Source: Conus ventricosus (taxonomy: Eukaryota; Mollusca; Gastropoda; Neogastropoda; Conidae). Taken from it: a stretch of DNA of 64,000 bases. The stretch's first letter is position 1. Each line of letters begins with the position of its first letter. Both the position numbers and the translations under genes were made by a program. This document shows, piece after piece, positions 33,301 to 45,236 of the stretch. The notes beneath the pieces were generated by a model. That model saw only the letters and a list, made by a program, of their open reading frames with translations. It was not told the DNA's origin and searched no databases. The DNA lies in the NCBI GenBank assembly GCA_018398815.1, contig CM031604.1, positions 50,993,542 to 51,057,541 on the forward strand, given 5' to 3'.

Positions 33301-36300
33301 ATGCACATGGAAGACAGACAGTGTGGTAGGAGGGTAAACATCAGGACAATGCACATGGAAGACAGACAGTGTGTAGGAGGGTAACATCAGGACAATGCAC
33401 ATGGAAGACAGAGTGGTAGGAGGGTAACATCAGGACAATGCACATGGAAGACAGACAGTGTGGTAGGAGGGTAACATCAGGACAGTGCACATGGAAGACA
33501 GACAGAGTGGTAGGAGGGTAACATCAGACAGTGCACATGGAAGAAGAGGGGGAGAGAAAGCTAGAGCGGAGGCAAAACTGTCCAACGGCTGCTGACAGCG
33601 ACTCACAGGAGGTAAAGTAGACCTGGATGCAGGTCTCGATGATGGTGACCATCTGGGCCGGGAGGCCAGGCAGCGGGAGGAGGCCTTGATGCAGGGGTCA
33701 GCAGGATGCTGTGGGGCGAGGAGTGCAGCCACTGGCACAACGTCTGCAGCACCATGGCCTGTGAGGTCCCGTCAGGGTTGCTGTTGTTCAGCAAGCTAAG
33801 GATCTCTTTCATCATGTCCATGGACTCCTCTTCCTGGCACCGTCTGTCCAACACTGCGCACACCGTTTTCCACAGTTTCCCCTCATAGTGTTTAGCATAA
33901 ACATCTCAATGTATAGATATACATCTAACAATACAGACTCTCAAATGAAAGCCGATATGCAGGATTTTTAATACAAAGGTTCTAGATCCGAGTTCAGATA
34001 TGTGATACATCATGAATCGCGCCAAGCCAACATGCACACAGCTGACCAACTAACCTGCTGATTCCACAGACTCCACCTCAGACAGAAAGTTGACCAGGAC
34101 TGTGGGAGAGGGCCTCCAGATCAGCACTGGGAATGTAGGTCACCTGACAGATCTGCTGGACAGGCAGTGCACATAGGTCAGCCGCTTCACTGACATCTCC
34201 CCTGTCCAGGCCTGGCTGCATGCCGCACTGAACTCTGCCGCTGTCTTCAGCAGTCTGTCCATACAACAGGGGTTTTTGTTTCAACTACCAACTTGATTCA
34301 GTACTTATTTCAAGAAGTGTTCGATTCAACACCCATCTTGCACCATTTGACAAGATAAGCGATTGCTCGTTCTTCATTTTCCTTGTCCTGAGTGTTGTTT
34401 ATCTTGCTTAAGGAAGACCTAAGAGGTCAAAACGCGTCATGTTTTGTCTTGTGGTTCGTCTGTTCATGCTGTGTGGCTGAGTTATTTCAAACACTTTATA
34501 AGATGTGTTTACATTTCCGCCTACAGTCACCTCACTTTGCAACCAAGTTAATTCAATACTGCCGGAATTCATCCCCACCTTCCCCTGTTGTTTCCCCCCA
34601 TCCCCTGTTTTAGCATATACTGTCCATTTTTAAGGATCACCACACACATACATACATACATACACAGAGGAAGAAAAAAAAAAATCGCAAAAAATATGCA
34701 AGCTATGCATAGAGACAGTTTTATTATGAAAAGGGTATTGAAATTTTGATTTAGAATTACACCGCATAAGGTAAGTTGATGAAGAACATGCACCCCTCCC
34801 ACCCCACCTTCCCTTTCCAGTTGTGACATGAGCAACACACAACCAGTCAGCTCACTCACTTCCACAACGCAGCAATGTACAGACCAGTTCTCTCTATGAC
34901 TGCTTGGAGAGGGGTCTCCACCCAAACTCTAAACATTCCTTAGAAATCCTAATTCACATTCTGGATTATGTCCTGAAGTAGTGTAACTGACAACACTCAA
35001 ATGGTGTGGATACAAAAAAAAAAAACACAAACAAAAAAACCCCAACCTAAACACCTATAATCAACAACTGAAGCCAGCCCTCTGACTCCAGCCCTTACAA
35101 TCTGATTTGATTCAATAAATGTGATACGTAATAATCCACTTCAAAGCTTAATAAAGACAGGTAAGAGTGAAGAAAAAAAGACATTTTATACAATTCAGTG
35201 ATTCTTTAATTGTATCTCCACCACAACATAACTTACGGACTTGTTGGGTTTCCTCCTCCATTCCGTCAATATAATAATAATAAAGACTTTTTCTTTTTTT
35301 CCTTCCCTTTTCTCTTTTTTGAACAACTCTGTTACGAGTCCATAGTACATATACCTCAGCACAATTTCAACACTTCTACGCTTCCATCACTTCACCTCTA
35401 CCGCACCTGCCCACCCCTCCTTTCATACTCTTCAGATCTACATTTTCTCTCAATGTTCTTAAAATTCATGAAATAAAATCCCAATCTTGCTGCCTACAGC
35501 CATTTCAGGTATGACTGACACAATCAGAGGGAGCAATTAAAAAAGAAAGAAAAAACAACACAAGGCTGACCTGAATCCCAAGGCCTGTACAGAGGAGCGC
35601 TGTGCCAACACCCACACTGGCTGACAAAACCGGGATGAACCCGAAAGAGGCTGTGCGATAGCACCACCGTCATTGTGACCAGTCGAACATCTCCGCAGAG
35701 GTCAACAGCTGTGCCATTTCGGGAGTCTGGTTGAAAGACAATGGAAAACATTTCTATATAATATTTCAGCATTTACCAACCACTGCCATTCTATTCCAGT
35801 CGTCCTATAAAAGCTGGATACTGTTGCAATCACCTAGTCCTGGTTAAAAAAAACATTAGCCACAGTAGTCTCCCTTCCCTAGATTTAAAAAAAAAAATGT
35901 GACTGTGACCAAATTCCTTGGGTTAAAAATAAAAGAGACAATCAAAATAAAGTGACCAATTTCTTGGCTTAGAGAAATAGGATGCAGCATCAAAAAATAT
36001 CCAACATGCATACAATTTCACTTGCTCGCAGTTCTGACCACAGGTGCAATTTCCATCAACACAAAAGAAAAGGTAAATTCAAAGGGAAAAAATATCCAAA
36101 CATTTTGTTCCCTAAGATATTTCATGTATTCCCTGATCACTCAGGAACAAAAGATTTCCAGACATCATACACCATTTGCCTTTTTTTTCTGCCTGAGGGA
36201 ACGTTGCTTGTAGCCCACCTGACGGCACAGGCCACGTCAGGGCCCGTTTTCTGCCTGAATTCCATTGGCACAGTACCTGTGAACACACACTATGGACTCC

Positions 36301-39300
36301 AAGCAGTACTACATTAAGGGCCCTAGCTGCAGGCACGGGTCACAGAGCACTGACCTCCCTGACAAGGGGGTCCCCGTAGCACTGCACCAGCAGCAGCAGC
36401 AGAGCACCCACAGGCGGCGAAACATCTGCGGGTCCTGGTGAACCCTGTACCTGCCATCACCTCGCCCCACCTCACCTTGGGCATGACATGACCGATCAGC
36501 TGGAAGCGGGAGGGAGCGCACAGCTCCTTCATCTGTTGGTAGAAGACAGAGCTCTGTCAGACACTGGGGGAAGGAGGGTACAGGGCAGGGGAGGTAGTGG
36601 GGGAGTGTAACTGAGCCCCAGGAAGTTGGAATAAAAAAATCACTTTGTGCTAGGAGAAACTTCTTTCAAATGTGTTTGTAGAAATACAAAAGCAGTTATT
36701 TCATTTTATCTCTAGCACTTCTCTTTGATTTGACACAACATTTCAATGTCATTCACACATCGAAGTGGAATCGAAGACAGGTTGGTTGAAGCAGTTGTCC
36801 CTGAAAAGCCAAGTGAACAAAGTTGTTAGTGTTGTGGACTCCCAGCTGTGAGGTCATGGATTTGACATCCATGAGAGCCATTTATTTGTAGGATTTTTCT
36901 GCCCCAACCTCTCCTAGCCAAAGCTGAGTTTGCAACGGGTTCAACAGGGAAGACTGGGACCACACAGGCCAGTTTCATCCACATACTGAATGCGTCTCTG
37001 AGAGTGTTGCTCAAAGTTCCTGACCAACCCTGCAGGTGTCTGTATCTCTCAGGTCTGGCTGACATCAGGATATATTATGAAAGTAAGCGCAGAGTGCAGT
37101 CCTGTTATGCAGTCTCAGAATGGAATGGAAATCCATTATCATCACTTCATCATCCTCATCAATCAGCATTAAAAAAAAAAAAAAGTCAAATTCTGAAGCC
37201 CTTCATGTCATGCTCTTGTGGTGACCTCAGTCTTGATATTTTCTCCATGTCGAAGGCCTTGGTTTGATTCTGTCTGGGTCACTATAACTGGCATTCATGG
37301 GGGTTGTTGTTGGCTGGACATGGTAGTGCCTTCTAGAAGGAGAGCTCACTCACACCAGCTCTTAAGCAATTATTGTCGTCAGTAGGGGGCTTGGTAGGTG
37401 GTACTGCTGATAAAATGTCTACCAAGAGTTATCATTAAGCGAAGCAGTCACAACGAGAGTCGATGCTGATAAAATGTCTCACAAAAGTTATCACAAAGGT
37501 GAAACAGTCACAAGGAAAGACAATGCCGACAGAACTGCTTACACGAGTCATGATCTCCAGCAACTGCAAGTCAGGCTTCAGTCGTTCCATGGCAGCTGTG
37601 AGAACTCTCCCAGCAGGACGTCTGTGATGTGGGGCGGGGTGGAGCGGTGTGACAGCTTGGTCATGTAGTGCATTAGTAGCAAGGAGAACGTGCAGCTGCT
37701 GAACTGGGGAGCTGTGTCTGCAAACACACGCACTGCGAGGTGAGGACAGCGTGACATCCAGGGCAAAATGCAGAAGTCTTCCTGCCAACTAGTCTGTCCC
37801 CCCCTAATCAGATCTCATCCCTGCACATGGTGGAATTATTCGTGTTGCTCGTGTGCTCCAGGTGAGAACTTGGGAGCAGTGAAGGTTGGGAGGCTATGGG
37901 GGACTTGAGGGGGGGGGGGGGGGGGGGGGGGGGGGGTGCAGGAAGGGAAAGGTTATGGACACCTAACAGGCACACTCTCAAAAGCCAATGGATATGGTGA
38001 CAATTCACTACAAACAATCCACTTAAGAATTTTACCAATTTTCAGCCTTGATTTCTCTTTTTTAAATTTTCATCTCATTGTTCCACACTGACCTCTCAAC
38101 AGACTCCTCTCTTGTTGATCTCATGCTTCAGGATTTCTGGAAATTGCATCCATATCAACAGATTCTTCTGCATTAACTGTGCACGTGGCTTTATCGCCAT
38201 TTTACCTTGTCAGAAAAGAAAGCCTATCAATGGAAATAAGCTCAACAAATAATTCAGAAAGCTGATTTCCATCAATGGATTTCCATCTTTTAACTGCAGT
38301 AAATTTGGATGTAACCAAGTGCATTTCTTGGTTAGGGGATAAGCAGACATTACACATGGCAGTTTATGTGTGCAAGTGTGTCAATTATCAGTGTAATACC
38401 AGCACATTCTAAATGACCATTTCCTTTTCTAATTACCTAATATTTCAGAAAAACCCAACTCTCATCTAAACTGCCTGATAAAGCATTCTTCATCGAAATC
38501 TAAGAGATCCTCAAATACTCCAACCCTCAATTCATTGAATGTCTTCAACATACCTTCCAGAGTGGCATGGGTGAACATCAAGGTTGTCCTAAAGGCCTCC
38601 ACCATGCTGACAGCCAAGGTGACGTCAGACTCTGTCCACGGCTGCAGCACCTCGGGGAGGGTGGAGGGTGCAGGGGCAGGGGGTGCCATGGCCCCTGGAG
38701 GAAGGTTGACGGGCAACGGTTCCATCCAGGCCTGCCACACATCCAGCTGCCGCAGCCACACAATCTGGATCGCTGTGTGGGTGACAGACAAACAGTAAAT
38801 GAAAAAAACAATTGAGGAAGGGGGGGGGGGGAGGAGGTGGGGTTGAGGGAGTCATGATGGAAGTGGGGGAAGGGGGTTTAAGGGAAAACCGGAAAGAAGT
38901 GAGAGTGATGATCACAGGTCATTTGTGTGTGTGTTTATTTCATACCATTCCCTAACTTTTTGTTTGTGCGTATGTGTATGTGCACGTGCGTTTATGTATG
39001 TAACTTCGAGCGTAAGTGTATGGTTCACATGTTTATGCGTGTGAGTGTTATTGTTATTCCAGTGACACAACGTTTTCCACAAGTTTAAGCTCACACCAAC
39101 ACGCCCCACCTTGGCTTAAGGCTGTCAGGCCAATTGACATGGGCTAGAACACCAAGGCCACATCAAAATGTTGTTACGCTCTGCATAGTTATGCGGGGAT
39201 TGTCTTCAGTTGTGACAAGCTCCTAGCATAACATTATCAGTCTCCAAAATCCCTCGAAGTTGGAGCGTGGCTGCCCACGAGGCGGGGTAACCAAAAACGG

Positions 39301-39399
39301 TCACACACATAATGTTCTCATCCGCAGCTGATGCATTTGTATCATTGTGTTCAAGTGCTTCGGCTGTTCTTTCAGCCAGGGTACAACAACACACACCAC

Positions 39400-39474
<75 letters not shown>

Positions 39475-41109
39475 CTGAATTACCTGCTATACTCTGACCA
39501 AGCAATTTTCTTCCACTCACCTTTGAAAGGGTTCTGGTTATCAGCGGCAGCCAGCACTTTGGCCACAAAACTGCGTGACAACAGCCCCAGGAGCAGAGAG
39601 AGGTATGGCACGTAACGACCCCAGCGAGGGTACAGCCCAAAGGCGCTCAGGTCCTTTCTGTGACCGGCGTTCATGGTTGAAGAAGATCCCCAACCATTTC
39701 AGCATCTCTTCCAGCTACGGGGAGGAAACACAGACAGAGAAGCATGTCAGTGGTCTGTGAAACAAATAGGTGTATTTAAAACCCTTACAAGCAAAAAGGA
39801 AAAAGTGTAAGAGAGAAAGAAAGACAGAGAGTGTATGTGTGTGTGAGTGCATGTGCATGAGTGTGTGAGAGAGTGTATGTGTGCTGCTCATTGCGCTCTG
39901 CCCATATACAGCCACAAGCGACATTCTGTCAGAGCTTCAGCTCATTTTCTCTTTATCAGCATACTCGGAACTGGATTTTACATCGCACCATCAAGAAACT
40001 TCATTCCTCAGGCATTTGAAGGGAATGATCGAACATATCTGATTCTGTCTAGGAAGGTGAACCATGCACAGAATTTGTGGAAGACAAAAAAACAAAAAAC
40101 AAAAACACACACACACAAAATAAGGTGTAATGATGTAGAACAAATACTGAAGCAGTGTGTAGGCATAAATCTGATATCCTTTTTTCTGTCAATTACACCT
40201 TTCTGTCAATTACACCTTAAATCTGCTGCACACCAAGTTTACCAACCACTCTACACACTGAACAGCTTATTTCCATACCAAACATGTTCATTTGCAGTTA
40301 CTTGTGATTTTGTACGGCAAGAATCCTTTGCAAAATATCTAGTGATGTATGCCAAAATCTATGATTATGCACACACACACACACAGAGTCGAGCAAACTA
40401 TCAAACATACATGTCACATGCATACTGTGCACTCTTACAAGGAGACCCACATACACAGACTCACACATGCAGACGCACACATGCAGACAGCACACACATA
40501 CATGTACACACATATCAGTATCACATATCGTCTCTCCCTTCCTCTCTTCCTTCCCCTCCCCCCCCTCCCCCCCCCCCCCCCCCCCCCCCCCCCAAGCTAC
40601 CTCTTGGATGGAGAGAGGTAGGGTGCTGCAGGCCTGCACGTAGGACACAGAGAACACCTTGGGGACAGCACCTCCCTCTGAGCCCTGGGCAGGGGCACAG
40701 CACTCCATCAGAAACATCTCCCAGCACCGGGTGTGCAGCGCTTCGTTGCTGGACCCTGCACACAGGCAGCCAACCATCATTCTTCCTAGTCCTGTCCCGT
40801 GAACCAGACTGCTGTTGCTACTGCTGCAGTGACTGCAGTGGGAACTGTCGTTTCAAAGGCAGGGTTTTATGTAAATCCAGATCATTGAGAACATGAGAAA
40901 ACAATGAAAGACCGTGTTGTGTGCATGTGATATACTGAATTACAGTGCAGATGATTTCAAGTTGTTTGGATGAGTTTTACCTATATCCAAGCAGCATGGT
41001 AACCAACAACCACAGCTTGTTTTCTGTTACACACACTCTCTGTCTCTCAATAAAACAATCTCTTTCTCTCTCAATCTAAAAACAAACTTTCTCTCTCAAT
41101 CTCAATCTT

Positions 41110-41171
<62 letters not shown>

Positions 41172-44100
41172 ATGATCACAATCACATGCTCTTCCATTCT
41201 ACCTATCTACACACACAACCACTTGCACTGAAAAAGTGACTATTACCCTCACGCCTGCACTGTGTGGCACAGCGGTACCACTGACCTTGCAACAGAAGAA
41301 CCAGGACAGAGGACAGGTTGGCAGGGAACTGGTGCTTCACCACACATCGCAGGTGAGTCAGGTACAGCTGCACACACAATACTATGGTCATAGGGAGGGA
41401 CAAATCGGAACTTTTCACTTTCTTCTCTCACATACACATTTGTCATGCACTCATAAAACAAGAGAAAGACAGACAGAGGAACAGAGACAAAGAGAAACAG
41501 AGATGGGGAGAGGCTTCACCCAATTTCTTTTAGGTTCTTTTTCTTGCCAACCATGTCTAAATACTTTGGGGCATGCATAGAGTGTCAAATAGTAAATAAG
41601 AACAAAAGCAAAAAAACCAACCTATGTTTGATACAGAATTCAGAGAGAAAAACAACATCAACCATGTCTAAATATTTTGGGGTATGCACAGAGTGTCAAA
41701 TGGTAAGTAAGAAATATAAAGTTACGCTTCATTTTGAATTCAGAGAGAAAAACAACCAACATCTTAAATCAAAGAGAAACTGAGGCTGATACTGAAAGAA
41801 GAGAGAGAGAGACAAACAAGGACTCACATCAAAGAGAAATTGTGTCTGGTGCACAGTGAAGAGAAACAACGGAGGACTCACATCAAAGAGACCGTTGTGT
41901 TTGGTGCACAGTGGAGAGAGACAAACAAGGACTCACATCAAAGAGACGTTGTGTTTGGTGCACAGTGAAGAGAAACAACGGAGGACTCACATCAAACACC
42001 AGTTTACTGCCAGCAGAGGGCTCTGCTCCACATGACATCAGCGCCGAACCCAGGATCTCCAGAAAGCGCTTCCTGTCGTCTGCAGGGGGCCGGATCTCCT
42101 CTAGCCATGCTTGGACATCAAACTGACAACCCACACATCACAACACAGTTTGCAACACACTTGTTACGGAAAACAACAATGGGGCAAAAGAACATCTGTG
42201 TCTGATCTAAACGCATGAGAACATCTCTCATGCACATGTTTGCATGTGTGTGTGCCTGACTGCTGGTGAAAGAAGTCTTACAAAATATGAGCTGCATTTT
42301 CTTCCATTGTTCATGCAGTACTTAGAAACAGTCTATCTGTCTCGAGAGTCACTAATTTTTTTTTGCTGTCCCAACCTCTGCGCCACCTCAGAGGCAGTGC
42401 ACCCACGCCGCTCATTCCGACACCCCGTCCACAACCACAGCCCGGTCGGCCCCGCCGCAGCCCCAGCACCGGCAATCCACAGGGAGCAGCCAATGTCAAG
42501 TCGTCAAGAGGCAACCCACCGGAGGAGACACTGCACTGCTGCCGAGTCACTTCGATGGTGTTCAGTGGCGCCTGTTCTGATCTAACATACGCAGGACACC
42601 ACCTACTAAGCCCCCTACTCACGACAATAATTGCTTAGTCATGGAGCCGGCGTGAGTGAGCTCTCCCTCCGGAGGGCGTCACCACGTCTGTCCAACGACA
42701 GCCCCCATAGACTCGCCGATACTGGTGACCCCGACGGAACCAAACCAAGGCCATAGACGTGGAGAGAACATCGAAACTGAGATCACCATGAGAGCAGGGC
42801 ATGAAGGGCCACAGAATTTGAGACTTTTTTTTTTTTAATGCTGATCGATGAGAATGAGGATGATTAAGATGATGCTACGGATTTCCATTTCGGTCTGAGA
42901 CGACATGACAGGGCTGTACTCTACACTTCCTTTCATAATATATCCCGGCGTCAACCAGGCCCGAGAGATACAGGCACCTGCAGTGTTGGTCAAGAAATTT
43001 GAGCAGCACTCTCAGAAACGCATCCATTAAGTGGATGAAACTCGACTGTGTGGTCCCAGTCTCCCCAACTGAGTCCGCAGCAAACTCAACTCTGGGTAGG
43101 AGCCAGTCAGGGCAAAAAAACCCACATGACTCTGATGGGATTCGAACCAATGTCCTCCCAGCCGGGAGTCCACAACGCTAACCACTTCGCCACGGCGGCT
43201 TGTGAGTCACTAATATTTCCCACATGGTCTGTTTACTTTCCACCCATCCAGGTACAAAACCGACCTTTCCTCATACACCACCAACCAACATGAAGAATGC
43301 TTACAATACACTCAGGGTTCCCCAAATTTTTTTGAAATTCACTTACCCACGGGAAAGTTAGAAACAGGTTTTAACTTACCCGGCACAAAATCAACTTTCC
43401 CTGACCCCTCGACAACAAAACCACACACAAGCACCAGCAGTTGAAAAATAAAAGTCCATTTTTTCAGTTGGTTCGACTTCCTCTTCTGAAGCAAATGCTA
43501 GAACAGTTACACTTTTGCTGAGGAAACGCTACAGCCAGTTTCAGTTCTCGACCACAAAACCACACACATGACAAGCACCAATCTTCTTTTGCTTGGTGTC
43601 TTTTGTGGGCGCTGCACTCCCATCTTTCTTAGAAGATGTAAAACCAAAGCCAAACAACGCCATCGTGATCGCACGCTGATGCAGACAATTCTAAGAAACG
43701 TGCGACCATTTCTCCAATAGACCAATAGGATCGCGCAAAACTGACCCCACTAGAGTCAACCAATGGCAGCTTTCGACAGATTGCGTCGCCGGTAGGAAGG
43801 GAAACTACTCTTTTGGTTTGAGCAGACGACGTTTTAGTCACAGCACACTTTGATTCTGAACTTACCACGGGAAAGTACCTTACGGACTTTAGCTTACCCA
43901 AGCGGTTTTTCTACTTTCCCCGGGTCACGGGAAAATGGTATTTGGGGAACCCTGACACTCCTTTTCACATCTGTCTTTGAAGCAGTCATTGCAGAACAAA
44001 TACTGCATCACACTTCACCCACCACGCCTTTCCGGGGTTCAAACCAGCAACCGCTCATAGTGGAGAGTTCAGAGCTGTCCGTACCATCTGGCCTGTCAGA

Positions 44101-45190
44101 GAGCCAGCAGGGGTTGGAAAGCAATCAGCCATCATGCACCCAGCTCTGAGGGCCTCACCTTGGTGAGCAGCATGAAGACCAGGTTGAGGTTCTGCTGCTG
44201 TAGGGCGGTGATGAGCTGTTCGTACATGGACAGGAAGTTCTGGGGGGCGTTGTTGGGCACAAAGTGAGGGGACACCATGCCGGCCAGGCCCGGGTTGTCC
44301 AGGCAGAACTGCAGAAGCAGGGGTGTCTGTGAGGGCGAGCTGGACACAAATTCCTGCGGACAGATAAAATACAAACTGAGTCGGGGTGACCCAGCTCTTG
44401 CAAAGAGTGGCTCTGTTTGCCACAGATGCTTTGCAGACAAACTTGGGACTAAGGCAGAGTGGAGACTTGTTTTCGCCACTGTTCACTTTCTAGTTACTGT
44501 GTAGTATTAATCATCATCTGAAACTCCCAACTGCAAGGATGCCTCCTGTGGTAACTAAGCCTAACACTAGTGCTGGAATATGAAAAGAATATTACGAAAT
44601 ATCGTATAATACTAACAAAAGAAAAATAAACAAATTCTGATCAATCATTACTATGCAAAGCACTGAACATTTTTTTTAAGCCTATGTTTTTTTATATGCT
44701 TGATAAAGGATTTATAAATAGACCGAAAAGTTGCAATATGCTTATCAAGTGTAGGTGGTTTTTGCTGTTCAAACTTTTTTTTTCCTTCAACAAAATTCTC
44801 AACACCCAAATCCAAAAACAACCCACCTGGCCAAGAATTTCCACGCAGGAGGCAAAGAACTGCTTTGTTGGGGGGTAGAAGTTGGTCTCCTCGCACACCT
44901 GTATGGTGAGGTGGAAGAAGAGGGTGCACGCCACGTCACACAGCACCGCTCGTCTGCTGGGATCCGTGGTCGTCTGAGACAGCTTGATCAGCAATCTGCA
45001 ATTTGTACACAGGTCTTGTCAGTTACCAGGTCTATCAGCAGTCATTTCAATTCCTTGTCCTATATTGTTTTGCCCATGCCGTTTTCTGCTCCAGTTCTTG
45101 AACAGAAAAAAAAAAAGAATTTACTGTAAGGAGAGGACGAAGGGAATTGCATATCAACCAAACTGAAGAATTAGTGTCTGTGTATCTGTC

Positions 45191-45236
<46 letters not shown>

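Noticed and set aside
31000..33540. Several open minus frames reading HCPDVTLLPLCLSSM-type repeats
   Set aside because: All are translations of the 43-47-bp minisatellite. There is no start context, splice support or non-repetitive part.
30995..33545. Regular direct repeats suggesting a CRISPR array
   Set aside because: There are no unique spacers between repeats, and the surrounding genes are intron-bearing animal genes. It is a minisatellite.
34126..34143. Apparent 17-base intron (GTGACC...CCCAG, minus) that would remove the in-frame TGA
   Set aside because: It is far below any workable spliceosomal intron length and does not preserve the frame. Treated as a lesion within one exon.
36434..36483. 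Apparent 50-base intron within EPG5 exon 36351-36553
   Set aside because: The phases on its two sides disagree and it is shorter than expected. A single-base insertion explains the data more simply.
39847..40896. 349-codon open frame on +, the longest in the window
   Set aside because: It crosses a CA tract, a C-run and the antisense of EPG5 exon 40601-40755. It has no domain and its composition is that of translated repeats.
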